From a virus: a DNA stretch of 58,346 nucleotides. The position numbers and the translations under genes were made by a program. The DNA is taken from the IMG/VR virus record IMGVR_UViG_3300044655_000081, positions 1-58,346 of that record. One strand, written 5' to 3'. Positions 15,401-23,933 of this stretch are shown here, piece by piece. Numbering within the stretch: the stretch's first letter is position 1; each line of letters opens with the position of its first letter. Below the pieces are notes generated by a model that ran no database searches, was not told the DNA's origin, and saw only the letters and a program-made list of their open reading frames with translations.

Positions 15401-18198
15401 ATATCACCAATAACATCGGCATCAGCGGATCTTGTCCATGCTGTTGCGGAAACTACATAAAGTCCATTTTGATTTGCGAGTGTTTGGTCTTTGACTAGAA
15501 CTCTATTGCCTGCGGAAACAGCAACACCATCAATCGTTTGTGTTCCGTATAGAGCAATGTTAGCAGTTGTGGCTGCTGTTACTGACCTCTTAACGAAAGC
15601 GGTCGGTACATTTTCTAGAGTTAGATTGGTGATTGCACCGGCAATAGTATTAACATTGGCAGCCAAAGCAGCGATGTTGGCACCTTGTGTAGCATTATTG
15701 GATATAACTGCGGCCGCCAAGATATTAACATTAGCGGACAATGACTGACTATTAGAGACAAAGGCACCTGCTAGGGTATTGACATTGGCAGATAATGACT
15801 GACTATTGGATACAAAGGCAGCAGCCAATGTGTTAACGTTAGATGAAAGCGTAACAGCATTAGCGTTAGATGCTACGATAGCAGCAATAACGTTTGTACC
15901 GCCGACAACTAGATTTGGTAAAGCGATGTTAGCATTACCGTTGACATGTAGTGATGCTGCTGGTGTAGTAACACCGATACCAATATTTCCTGCAAAGTAG
16001 TTTTGTCCACCAGCAGAATAAATCGAGTAGTTAGTATTACCACCGGTAATAGCATCAATATACAAGCCATATGATGCTGTGATAAAACCACCACCTGTAG
16101 TTGTAGAGTTTCTAGCCCAAACAGAATAAGCAGATCCTACAATCGAATTGCTTCTATTATATGTTCTACCCGCTATGCCAACCATTCTCAACAAATATGA
16201 TGGGCTATAATGATAAACGTTACCGTATATACCTCTGAGGTCTCCAGTTGCATAACCATCTGTGATATTGGAATCTGATGCAATACTACCAAAGAAACCA
16301 TATCCATAATATGTGTTAGTGGTATTTGCTGTTGGTGCCCATACTCCAGAAAATTGTGCGGCCGTAACACTGTCACCATTCAACATCGAATTGGGATTAT
16401 AACTAAGTGTTGGATATGCTCTTACAGCAAAAACTCTATTCGTTGAATCTGCTGGATCGATACCGTGTGTTGAGACGACTGTTGTGTCTGGTATCTGCAA
16501 ATAACCGGATAAACTTGTATTGCCAACAACGTCTAATGTATAAGATGCAGAACTTGTTCCAATACCTACATTACCAGTTGGGAAGTTTAAATCACCATTA
16601 AAAGAAACACCGCTAGTATTTGCGAGTCTATAACTTACTGCCGATGATAAGTTGGCAGCCAATGATATGTTATTGGCATTAGCAGAAGAAAAGGTACCAG
16701 CCAAAGTATTGACGTTAGCGGATAGTGACTGACTATTAGATACGAATGATGCAGCCAGGGTATTAACATTAGCGGATAGGGATACGTTATTAGCATTAGC
16801 GGCAGCAAAGGTAGCAGCCAATACATTAACGTTAGCGGATAGTGACTGACTATTTGAGATAGTAGCATATGTTGATATAGCAAAATTGTTTGCTGCAAGT
16901 CCTACAGTAGCAGCATATCCATTCGATGCATTAGCAACAGAATAAGCGGCATTGAGAACAGTAAATGCTGAGTTTACTCCTGCATAAGCATTGGTACCAA
17001 TGGTAACTCCAGAATTTGCCTGGGTATATGTCGTATTAGTAACTTGCCAATTAGATGATAGAGAAGCGAATGTTAATCCTAATGAAGAAAATGTAGAATT
17101 TGTCAAAGACCAGTTAGCGTTCAGAGAATCAAGTGTTCCATATGTCGCAGCGGCATAATTGTTTGCACCTGCTGCTGCATCGTTAACATCTGTTAGAGAC
17201 GCTACAGTTGAGTATGATCCTAATGTTGTGTTTGATGTGAACTGCCATGCCTCAGCGGTTTCATTCCATATAAAGGCAGAGTTTGATAATGCACTACCAC
17301 GGTTAACTTCAATACCAGCATTTTCTGTTGGTGTTATATTTCCTGGAAGATCAGCATTAAGAGTTAGTAGACTATCACCTATTAGCAGAGTTTGTGTATT
17401 GATATAAGACTGATTACCAGAAATCGTAAGATTGCCTGTAATTGAAACGTCGCCAGAGATCGTACCACCAGTCTTAGGATATGCTGCACCTGCTAAAGTA
17501 TTCACGTTAGCAGCCAAGGTGTTAACATTGGAAGACAATGAAACGTTGTTGGCATTGGCTAAAGCGAATGTAGCAGCCAGAGTGTTAACGTTAGTGGATA
17601 GCGATATAGCGTTGGCATTTGCTTGTGAAAAAATATTAGTGAATGTTACATAAGAAGCAGCCAAGGTGTTAACATTAGCGGATAATGACTGACTATTTGA
17701 TACGAAAGCAGCAGCCAAGACAGCAATATTTGCTCCTTGGGAAGCGTCATTAGCAACGACAGCGGCTGCCAAGGTATTGACGTTAGCAGACAGCGATACC
17801 GTATTAGCATTAGCAGCAGCAAAGGTGGTTGCCAAGGTATTAACATTAGTGGATAATGACTGACTGTTGGATACAAATGATGCAACCAATACATTTACGT
17901 TAGTTGATAGCGAGACATTGTTAGCATTAGCAGCAGCAAAGGTGGTTGCCAAGGTGTTAACATTATCGGATAATGTCTGACTGTTGGCTACGAAAGAACC
18001 AGCAAGAGTGTTAACATTAGAGGATAGTGACTGACTATTAGATACAAAAGCCGCTGCTAGAGTATTGACGTTAGCAGATAGCGATACATCATTTGCTTGT
18101 GATGCAACGATAGCAGCGATAACGTTAGTACCACCAACAATCAATATGTTGTTATTGACAATAAGACCGTGACGGGCCGTAAACTCTTTATTAGACAC
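12475..18198 (-). CDS. Giant modular tail fibre protein (1907 residues, GTG start)
   Basis: The start is GTG at 18196-18198, six bases after AAGGG. The N-terminal third is dominated by LSxNVNxLAAxF-type coiled-coil repeats. Two copies of a module with LLIGDxxLxLNADLPGNITP and TENAGIEVNRG follow, as does module copy B shared with the 7892-10423 fibre. Several GNVGIGTxxP segments, typical of beta-structured fibre shafts, come next. The last about 110 residues form a C-terminal domain with KSFEIKHPTKPGMKLRYGSL, EGPENGVYVRGKL, LPDYWEGLVDLDTITVNLT and CFYHVYAERKDVDKLVVEYE, a tip domain seen at the end of many T4-like phage fibres. There is no S74 domain. It is likely the main long fibre. Confidence 0.88.
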   Translation of the reverse strand: MSNKEFTARHGLIVNNNILIVGGTNVIAAIVASQANDVSLSANVNTLAAAFVSNSQSLSSNVNTLAGSFVANSQTLSDNVNTLATTFAAANANNVSLSTNVNVLVASFVSNSQSLSTNVNTLATTFAAANANTVSLSANVNTLAAAVVANDASQGANIAVLAAAFVSNSQSLSANVNTLAASYVTFTNIFSQANANAISLSTNVNTLAATFALANANNVSLSSNVNTLAANVNTLAGAAYPKTGGTISGDVSITGNLTISGNQSYINTQTLLIGDSLLTLNADLPGNITPTENAGIEVNRGSALSNSAFIWNETAEAWQFTSNTTLGSYSTVASLTDVNDAAAGANNYAAATYGTLDSLNANWSLTNSTFSSLGLTFASLSSNWQVTNTTYTQANSGVTIGTNAYAGVNSAFTVLNAAYSVANASNGYAATVGLAANNFAISTYATISNSQSLSANVNVLAATFAAANANNVSLSANVNTLAASFVSNSQSLSANVNTLAGTFSSANANNISLAANLSSAVSYRLANTSGVSFNGDLNFPTGNVGIGTSSASYTLDVVGNTSLSGYLQIPDTTVVSTHGIDPADSTNRVFAVRAYPTLSYNPNSMLNGDSVTAAQFSGVWAPTANTTNTYYGYGFFGSIASDSNITDGYATGDLRGIYGNVYHYSPSYLLRMVGIAGRTYNRSNSIVGSAYSVWARNSTTTGGGFITASYGLYIDAITGGNTNYSIYSAGGQNYFAGNIGIGVTTPAASLHVNGNANIALPNLVVGGTNVIAAIVASNANAVTLSSNVNTLAAAFVSNSQSLSANVNTLAGAFVSNSQSLSANVNILAAAVISNNATQGANIAALAANVNTIAGAITNLTLENVPTAFVKRSVTAATTANIALYGTQTIDGVAVSAGNRVLVKDQTLANQNGLYVVSATAWTRSADADVIGDIASALVAVDAGTTNGGKLYDNDIKITDTLNTTSITWYRIIDDGAIYTYAAPITAYGALNVAYLAANTNAQTLSANVNTLAATFVAANANNISLSANVNTLAATFVLANANSVSLSTNVNTLAANVNTLAGAAYNKSGGTISGDVAITGSLTVSGSQSYVNTQTLLIGDNLVVLNADLPGNITPTENAGIEVNRGSAAANAALIWVEAADAWAFTSNANAAITTYIASNTDIATLTSNTVSLSTNVNVLAAAVVSNNATQGANIAVLAACTAGKLANTSGTSYNGDIFVPAGNLSVGTNNTMPSFRMQVYDASNAGLVFRNPSNYTVLAQSGSDYYVDLNRGGTAGNLIFRNSSTLTERLRLDNDGFLGLSVIPSPWVSTARAIDIGAYTSISTTSNGVGFLGFNLYESSAGVFNYKASAVASAYMMNSGAHRWYLAPSGTAGAVATLNNALTLNTDGNLGVGTAAPVGVIDLGSGTAGRGIVWGGGGGHYASIWTPYSSSGLVLGTGMKGNTFTDAYDSSYGSSSIYRSAIRMNMSTGGIQFFANGSQTIAANTQFTPQEVMRITETGNVGIGITSPTSRLHVNAAPATAAVVGIQSAYSNTSAYLQFLNSSGSEMGYVGYGSPISGQMYVWQTQSEPMVFGTNNTVRMSIGNNGNVGIGQGASATYRLGVTSGAAGIGVTTTSSSSGLPGLALFEGAMSAVFTPSTSANTVYFGSYSSNTVSFITGNSTKMTLGADGNVGIGTATPGYKLEVNGPIYTPNVVSNIHQMRRIASASTGINWYSPTYTAWQDYMAPAGAGQGWTATVTAPTGTYVTSWARRSFVENTAGYGWTWEAGGGTSTTPTIVAELSSATGNFRITGGLYAVTKSFEIKHPTKPGMKLRYGSLEGPENGVYVRGKLDGEKVINLPDYWEGLVDLDTITVNLTAIGHSQNLYVSDIDGLKIHIDTENHTQPYCFYHVYAERKDVDKLVVEYEE
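15197..15647 (-). repeat. Fibre module copy B (paired with 9222-9672)
   Basis: This is the gap-free partner of copy A at +5975 nt, inside the 1907-residue fibre. It is flanked on both sides by the same LSANVN-type repeats as copy A, which gives long homologous arms for recombination. Confidence 0.9.
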
Positions 18199-18229
18199 TA
18201 GGTTCCCTTTCCCCCAGTTTGTATATTCC

Positions 18230-18241
18230 TATTTATTTATT
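18230..18241 (-). promoter_or_regulatory. Two overlapping late-type motifs AATAAATA before the giant fibre gene
   Basis: The minus strand reads AATAAATAAATA, giving two overlapping AATAAATA motifs 32-43 nt before the GTG start. They overlap the stop region of the 18233-21439 gene. Confidence 0.5.
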
Positions 18242-21200
18242 CGTCGTTCTCACCATATTGATAGTGGTAATTGCATAAGTTGGTGTCACGTTTAGTCTAA
18301 CAGAGCCAGCAACAATAACAGCACTAAAGATACCGAGATTGTCAGTAGTGTAAATCGTACCATACTCTGTAACATAAGCGTCTGTACCATCATGAATAAG
18401 AGTCACTTGTGTAGTATGATAACTTGTTCCTGATGTCATCGTAATAACATAGTTGGCAGAACGCCATGATGATGTTGAAAACGAATCTAGAATCTGATCT
18501 GTAGCCGAAGATGTTACCAATGAAATCGAATTGACGCTTGAGTTTCCGATTCCGATATTGTTTATTACATATACGTCACCAACAAATGTGACACCAGATA
18601 CGTTTGGTAAAGCACTGTTTGCCTTTGTATAAGAAGCGTTGGTGACTGTCCAATTACTATTTATTGAAGCAGATACAGTATTCTGTATGGAAAATTCTGA
18701 ATTGGTTGCTGCATATGCCGCATTAGCAATACTGGCTGTTAGATTAGAGACTGCCCAGTTAGATGCTAATGAATCTCTAGCAGTATTAGCAACCAAATAT
18801 GCAGCATTGGTAACTGACCATAGAGAATTAGCGGAACCAAATGCAAGTATACCACCATTAGCAGATGTGTATGCAGCATTAGTTACTGCCCAGTTAGATG
18901 CTACTGAACCTAGTGTAGCATATGTAGCAGATGTATAGTTATTTGTCGAAGTACCAACATAAGTTGCAAAACTATTAATAGATGCAAATCCTGTTGCTTG
19001 TGAGGATTGTGTAGCATATGTTATAGTTGCATAGTTATTACCTGCTGTACCTACTGTATTGGCCCAACCATTCGACGAATTAGCAAGAGTTCCTGCATAG
19101 TTGTTTGCACCAGCAGCGATGTTTGCTGACAGTATAGATGCATAACTATTAACAGAAGATCCTACTGAGTTTGACCAGTTGTTTGCACCAACGAAGCCGA
19201 CATTAGCAGATGTATATGCAGCATTAGCGGCATCATATGCAAAGTGTAATGTGCTTTGTAGATTCTGAGTTCCGACATAGAATGTGTTTGCTGTTACTCT
19301 TTCAGCCTGGAACTTAGCAAAAGCAAATGAAGCATCAGTGGTATCGATGTTGACAGCAACATCCGGCTCAGGAACATATCCCTCAAAGACTTTAAATGTG
19401 CCATCGGTTGCATCTCTAAAGAAACCAGCATGATGATATGTACCATCATTATATCCACCAGAGAAACCTAAGTCAGGATTAATGGCAGCCTTGAAGTATG
19501 CTGTGCCACCAGACACGTAAGCACCTGTTTGTGTGCCGGCAATACTAAATGATGTTGAGTTTGCAGCAGTAACAGTAACATAACCAGATGTATTATATCC
19601 AGAAGGATTCATTCCGGTTACACGGACAACACCACCAACAAACATGTTATTATTAGCAGTATATGTTTGATATGTACCATTACCAGAAGCATTGGTGACA
19701 GTATCTATCTGTGCTTCATTTAGATATAATATATTATCTGTAAGGGTTAAGTTTTGTGCTGCAACTGTTGTTGCAGAACCATATACGAATAGGTTACCTT
19801 GAACAGTTAGATTTCTACCAACGCTGATATCTGCACCAACGCTAATATTGTTAGCAACGATATTACCAGAAACAGTACCACCAGTTAACTGTAGGAATGT
19901 ATTGTTTGCGTAGTTGTTAGCAGAATTGGCAACATATCCTGAATATGTGTTACCCGATGAAGCAAGAGTATTTGACCAACCGTTAGATGAATTGGCTACA
20001 GTGTAAGCAGCATTGGCTTTAACAAAAGCAGCAATAGCGTTTACTGCTGGACCTACAGTGTTTTCGTTAACATTTTCAAATCTACTGTTAGCAGCAACAT
20101 AACGGATCAGATCACCTTCTGATACACCTCCGTTGAATGATACTAATTCGTCGTCAGAGAGAGATGAACCACGTTGAACAGCAGCAAAGATCAGACCATT
20201 TTGTGCTGACTTGCTGATAACAGTACCAATCTGAACCTTGTTATTAGGTGCAGATGGCTTAGTGTTCTGTAGAGCGCCTAGAGCAGATGAACTTACATAG
20301 AGAATGTCACCTTCACTAAACATACTGGTGTCGATCTTACGAATCTTACCGTATGTTGTAACAAATCCTTCTGATCCGTTTGGAATATCTTCAGTTGCAA
20401 TACCAAGAATATTCTTAGAGTCGTATGAGTTGTTAGCAATAGCACGACGACCAAGTAGTTTTCCTGAGTTGCCTACTGTGCCATAATAAGCAACAGAATT
20501 GGCATTATAGATTGTTTCGCCAGACTGATTTAGGATTCTTACGTATTGTTCTTGACCAACCTGTAGGATTGATTCGCCTGTACCAATATCAAGTGTTTTC
20601 TCATCAGGGTTCCATGTTAACTGACCTGCGACTACAGAACCGTTTGCACCAGCAGTCGCAGTTGTGTTTAGGAAGATACTATTAACAGCGAGGATACTAT
20701 CATTAACTCTTAGAGAGTTTGAAATGTTTAGTGTACCACCGAATGTGATACCGTCGGTGTTAGATAGTTTTGTATTAGACCAGTTATTAGCAGAAACAGC
20801 AATAGTGTTTGATCGTGCATATGCTTGATACTGCAATGACAAAGCATAACTATTACCCGATAGACCGATAGTAGTTGACCAAGAATTGCCGGAAGAAAGA
20901 CCTGTTATCAATGTTGATTGTGTAGCATATGTGGTATATGCATAAGAGTTTGCGGCAGATCCTACAATGTTAGCCCAACCGTTGGTAGAATTTGCGGCAT
21001 AAAATGCAGCATTGGCTGTTTTGAAAACTGGTGATAGATCGGGTGATAGTGCATCAGCATAAGCGTTTGCTGACGCACCAACATAGTTTGTATAACTGTT
21101 ACCAGCAGCAGCAACAATGTTTGCTCTACCGTTTGCTGGTGTTAGATCAGCACCAATAGTTAGACTATTGTGTATGACATCGGTTGAGATTGTGATATTC

Positions 21201-21439
21201 TGACCAGCAGCAATGCTAACGATATCACCAGGAAGTGTTGCTGTTATTATACTTCCGTTAGAATTGATTGTTCCGAAAAAATTACCACTAGAGATTTGTG
21301 CAATCTGTCCAATAACGTTCTTATAGTATATTATACCATCAGCATAGTTAATAGCAAGTTCGCCGTTGGCTAGATTACCAGCCGCTGGTATCGACCCTGG
21401 TGTTGGAGATTTTTTAAGAGCAATTCTTGTGTTGGCCAT
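18233..21439 (-). CDS. Tail fibre/structural protein with AN-rich repeats (1068 residues)
   Basis: The N-terminus ALKKSPTPGSIPAAGNLANG followed by ELAINYADGIIYYKN is the tail-fibre head motif (G.i.P....L..GElAiN..dg.lY.k) shared with major tropism and phage fibre proteins. Long Asn/Ala/Ser-rich stretches follow, with recurring NNWSNTVGxSGNSYA units. Two folded inserts are visible. One has LLGRRAIANNSYDSKNILGI and EGDILYVSSSALGALQNTKP. The other has LTLTDNILYLNEAQIDTVTN and GYNDGTYHHAGFFRDATDGT, the latter being common in marine T4-like structural proteins. It has a TAATG junction with the coiled-coil gene upstream. Exact place in the fibre network is unknown. Confidence 0.8.
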   Translation of the reverse strand: MANTRIALKKSPTPGSIPAAGNLANGELAINYADGIIYYKNVIGQIAQISSGNFFGTINSNGSIITATLPGDIVSIAAGQNITISTDVIHNSLTIGADLTPANGRANIVAAAGNSYTNYVGASANAYADALSPDLSPVFKTANAAFYAANSTNGWANIVGSAANSYAYTTYATQSTLITGLSSGNSWSTTIGLSGNSYALSLQYQAYARSNTIAVSANNWSNTKLSNTDGITFGGTLNISNSLRVNDSILAVNSIFLNTTATAGANGSVVAGQLTWNPDEKTLDIGTGESILQVGQEQYVRILNQSGETIYNANSVAYYGTVGNSGKLLGRRAIANNSYDSKNILGIATEDIPNGSEGFVTTYGKIRKIDTSMFSEGDILYVSSSALGALQNTKPSAPNNKVQIGTVISKSAQNGLIFAAVQRGSSLSDDELVSFNGGVSEGDLIRYVAANSRFENVNENTVGPAVNAIAAFVKANAAYTVANSSNGWSNTLASSGNTYSGYVANSANNYANNTFLQLTGGTVSGNIVANNISVGADISVGRNLTVQGNLFVYGSATTVAAQNLTLTDNILYLNEAQIDTVTNASGNGTYQTYTANNNMFVGGVVRVTGMNPSGYNTSGYVTVTAANSTSFSIAGTQTGAYVSGGTAYFKAAINPDLGFSGGYNDGTYHHAGFFRDATDGTFKVFEGYVPEPDVAVNIDTTDASFAFAKFQAERVTANTFYVGTQNLQSTLHFAYDAANAAYTSANVGFVGANNWSNSVGSSVNSYASILSANIAAGANNYAGTLANSSNGWANTVGTAGNNYATITYATQSSQATGFASINSFATYVGTSTNNYTSATYATLGSVASNWAVTNAAYTSANGGILAFGSANSLWSVTNAAYLVANTARDSLASNWAVSNLTASIANAAYAATNSEFSIQNTVSASINSNWTVTNASYTKANSALPNVSGVTFVGDVYVINNIGIGNSSVNSISLVTSSATDQILDSFSTSSWRSANYVITMTSGTSYHTTQVTLIHDGTDAYVTEYGTIYTTDNLGIFSAVIVAGSVRLNVTPTYAITTINMVRTTNK

Positions 21440-21939
21440 TAGAAGTCGTCAGTCTCTTTGGTGACTTCCACGTTCATAACAGGAGATGAATCAACTACAG
21501 CGGAAGATTTATTATCTTTGTTATTTATGTCTTTCTTATCCGATGCCGCTTTAGTCTTTTTGTTCAATTTGACTTCTTCTTTTAGTTTTGCTATTTCAAT
21601 TTTTAGGGAATCACATTCAGTTTCTTTGCGAATGTATTCTTTTTTCATATCATTGAACTGTGCCGTGATTGTATCTAGATGTGATACCTTTTGCGACATA
21701 GCATTGAATTGTTCTTCCCATCTTCTAGCATTGTTGCGTGTAGAATTTAGTTCGTCTATATCAGTCTCAAAGTTTTTCTTGTTCTGATTAAACTCGTCAA
21801 TGATCCGATCTTTTTCGGCAATAATATTGTTAGCGATCTTCAACTTAGTTCTTAGTTGAAGAATCTCGTTTAGATAAGAATGTAAAGTTTCTACAGTCTG
21901 TTCAACGAATGTATTGATATATGTTGTTTGATCACTCAT
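21439..21939 (-). CDS. Coiled-coil protein of the fibre locus, unknown function
   Basis: The 166-residue protein is almost all heptad-type helix, for example VETLHSYLNEILQLRTKLKI, AEKDRIIDEFNQNKKNFETD and TECDSLKIEIAKLKEEVKLN. It ends in a low-complexity charged tail (KKTKAASDKKDINNKDNKSS). AAGGA lies seven nt before the ATG. Its length and coiled coil would suit a fibre connector, a fibre chaperone like T4 gp38/gp57A in role, or a whisker-like protein, but no family match is clear. Placement between two fibre genes is the only functional hint. Confidence 0.7.
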   Translation of the reverse strand: MSDQTTYINTFVEQTVETLHSYLNEILQLRTKLKIANNIIAEKDRIIDEFNQNKKNFETDIDELNSTRNNARRWEEQFNAMSQKVSHLDTITAQFNDMKKEYIRKETECDSLKIEIAKLKEEVKLNKKTKAASDKKDINNKDNKSSAVVDSSPVMNVEVTKETDDF

Positions 21940-21950
21940 TACAAATTCCT

Positions 21951-21958
21951 TATTTAGA
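21951..21958 (-). promoter_or_regulatory. Possible late motif TCTAAATA before the coiled-coil gene
   Basis: TCTAAATA on the minus strand lies 12-19 nt upstream of the ATG at 21939. This is close to the start for a promoter, and the motif deviates at two positions, so support is modest. Confidence 0.3.
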
Positions 21959-23339
21959 ATGAACCTCCGTCAAGCATTGCAAATTCTGGTGTGCCTGCTG
22001 ATGTTGATTGTAGTACCTGTCCTTCAAGTGTAGAAACTGCGACTCTGAGCGAACCTGATGAATTGCCGAATAGAACACCGTTGTTGGAGAATGATGTTAC
22101 ACCAGTACCACCATACATGACATCAATAGTATTGGCATTCCATGTACCAGAAGTTAATGTGCCTACACCAGTAATACCACTATAATCACCTGAAAGTCTT
22201 TCTGTTCCTAGTGTTCCAGAAATAATATTTGCTGCATTAGAGAACGTCTGAATCAACACAGTGTTGGTTTCATTCATGTATGAGTTAGCAGAGAAACCTA
22301 CATAACCTGCATAGATGTTTGCACTAGCAGCGACGGCCGTTAATTCGTTGTTGACAGTTGAGATATAATTGTTACCTGCTGTGGTAACAACATCTATCCA
22401 ATTGTTGATAGATGATGTGATAGTGTCTGTGTAACTATTTCCAGAAACACCAACGTATGTGGCATAGTTATTACCAGCAATAGTATATGCTTCAATGAAT
22501 GTGTTCGTTGATGTTGTCAGAGCATTAGCAACATTTGCCATATCATAAATGGTATTGGTTACTTGCCAATTCGACCAGTTTGAATCTCTAACAATCTCTA
22601 AGTCTGTGTTAGATGCAATGTATGTGTTTAATGCTAGTGAGTTGTTACTTGTGAAGCCCCACTTATTTGCTGCCTCGACCCAGATGATGGTGGCATTACC
22701 TTGACGGTTACCACGGTTAACTTCAATACCAGCATTTTCTGTTGGTGACAGATCACCGGGTAGATCGGCATTTAGTGTTAGGATATTGTCACCAATTAAT
22801 AGTGACTGTGTATTAGCATATGTTACTGTACCGCTAACAACTAGACTACCACCAATGTTTAAGTCGCCGGTGATATTACCACCATCCATTGTTAGATATA
22901 CTTCAGAAGCGTGAGCATTTGCTGAAGCAGCGACATATTCTGCGTGAGAGTTGCTTGAAGCACCCACTAAGTCTGCATATGAGTTTCCAGAAGTGCCAAC
23001 ATATTGTGTATAAGAATTAGATGCATTAACAATAGATGCAGTATATGTTGCAGATGCGTTAACGGCATCATATGCTAAGTTTGCTCTATCAAATGCTACG
23101 TTTGCTCTAGCAAATGCAACGTTAGAACCGGTTCCACCATTATTTGCTCTATTGAAAGCATTGATAGTATGATCAAGCCAATACTTACCGCCAATTTCTG
23201 TAACATACGCATTGTTTGCTGAACCGATGAATAACTTTTCAGAGTTATATGAATACGCAAGTTCCGCAGTAGCAAGAGATCCGTTGGCAGGTGCTGCTGT
23301 CGAACTGGATCTCTTAATTTGGATGATAGTATTAGACAT
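21954..23339 (-). CDS. Tail fibre/structural protein (461 residues)
   Basis: It begins SNTIIQIKRSSSTAAPANGS then LATAELAYSYNSEKLFIG. This IqiKRs....P..l..aELAys...kLfIG opening is standard for T4-like fibre and virion proteins. Ser/Asn/Ala repeats follow (YVGTSGNSYADLVGASSNSH). Next comes the module NTQSLLIGDNILTLNADLPG plus PTENAGIEVNRGNRQGNATI that also occurs twice in the giant fibre. The C-terminus has GVTSFSNNGVLFGNSSGSLR and QVLQSTSAGTPEFAMLDGGS, a fibre ending that often precedes a beta-structured partner. A GGAGGAA site lies nine nt upstream. Likely a fibre subunit. Confidence 0.82.
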   Translation of the reverse strand: MSNTIIQIKRSSSTAAPANGSLATAELAYSYNSEKLFIGSANNAYVTEIGGKYWLDHTINAFNRANNGGTGSNVAFARANVAFDRANLAYDAVNASATYTASIVNASNSYTQYVGTSGNSYADLVGASSNSHAEYVAASANAHASEVYLTMDGGNITGDLNIGGSLVVSGTVTYANTQSLLIGDNILTLNADLPGDLSPTENAGIEVNRGNRQGNATIIWVEAANKWGFTSNNSLALNTYIASNTDLEIVRDSNWSNWQVTNTIYDMANVANALTTSTNTFIEAYTIAGNNYATYVGVSGNSYTDTITSSINNWIDVVTTAGNNYISTVNNELTAVAASANIYAGYVGFSANSYMNETNTVLIQTFSNAANIISGTLGTERLSGDYSGITGVGTLTSGTWNANTIDVMYGGTGVTSFSNNGVLFGNSSGSLRVAVSTLEGQVLQSTSAGTPEFAMLDGGSF

Positions 23340-23340
23340 A

Positions 23341-23592
23341 TCAGAAAGTTCCTCCGTTTATAATGGGCAATTCTTTAACAATGTATTTTCCACTTGCCTC
23401 ATCATAAACTAATGTTTCGTTATTACTTGCGTCTGTTGCGTTAACATCTGTCAACTGACTTAATGTAGTAATACCACCTGTACCAACAGATGTAGCACCA
23501 ACAACATTGACAGTTTTAATTTGCTGCTTCTGAGGAGTATTTATAGAAATCCTATTCCCAGGATTTGTAATGACTGTTATCTTGTTTCCCAT
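23341..23592 (-). CDS. Small fibre-associated protein, unknown function
   Basis: The 83-residue protein has ISINTPQKQQIKTVNVVGAT and then LSQLTDVNATDASNNETLVY, DEASGKYIVKELPIINGGTF. The L.DVdatdl.NnetLVYd..sgky.v pattern recurs in phage fibre and head-fibre proteins. Its last residues (INGGTF) resemble the end of the next fibre (LDGGSF), hinting at a shared C-terminal docking motif. It lies two nt before the 21954-23339 fibre and is probably co-expressed. No strong ribosome-binding site is visible. Confidence 0.7.
   Translation of the reverse strand: MGNKITVITNPGNRISINTPQKQQIKTVNVVGATSVGTGGITTLSQLTDVNATDASNNETLVYDEASGKYIVKELPIINGGTF
23538..23545 (-). promoter_or_regulatory. Consensus late motif TATAAATA inside a small fibre gene
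   Basis: A perfect TATAAATA on the minus strand lies within codons of the 83-residue gene, about 200 nt before the 21954-23339 fibre gene. It could give that gene its own late transcript, or it could be a chance consequence of the codons. Confidence 0.45.
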
Positions 23593-23597
23593 TTTTC

Positions 23598-23933
23598 TTA
23601 CTTTGTTATGGATGGAGTTACAATAACAATACCTTCAATCAATCTTGTATATACACCTGCTGCCTCTGATCTAACATCAAATAGATAAGTTCCTGATCTG
23701 AGATTTGCCGTATTTGCAGCAGTCATTGACATCGTGATTTCACCATTGGCAGAATCAGTTACGGTGCATACTAAGTTTCCAGATGCATTTTGTGACAGAA
23801 GTGACTTTCTCAAAGAACTCGTTACAACATATCCTTGAACGTTCTGATATAGATTCGTAACATCGTCCTGTAAGACAACCGTTGAAACAAAGTCTGATCC
23901 TTGGTCGATGTATAGTTCTACGTATTCGGTCAT
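23598..23933 (-). CDS. Small virion structural protein, probable Ig-like beta fold
   Basis: This 111-residue protein reads VELYIDQGSDFVSTVVLQDD, then NVQGYVVTSSLRKSLLSQNA, GEITMSMTAANTANLRSGTY and LFDVRSEAAGVYTRLIEGIV. The pattern of dqGsdF...v.l.d......dltgy.v.s.iRks......g.i.lslta..tanl..G.Y.yDv......v.rv.eG.v.v.p is an upper-baseplate/fibre-attachment type beta domain found in T4-like and Siphovirus baseplates. It may act as an adaptor between fibre and baseplate. It is coupled to the upstream S74 fibre by TAATG. Confidence 0.75.
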   Translation of the reverse strand: MTEYVELYIDQGSDFVSTVVLQDDVTNLYQNVQGYVVTSSLRKSLLSQNASGNLVCTVTDSANGEITMSMTAANTANLRSGTYLFDVRSEAAGVYTRLIEGIVIVTPSITK

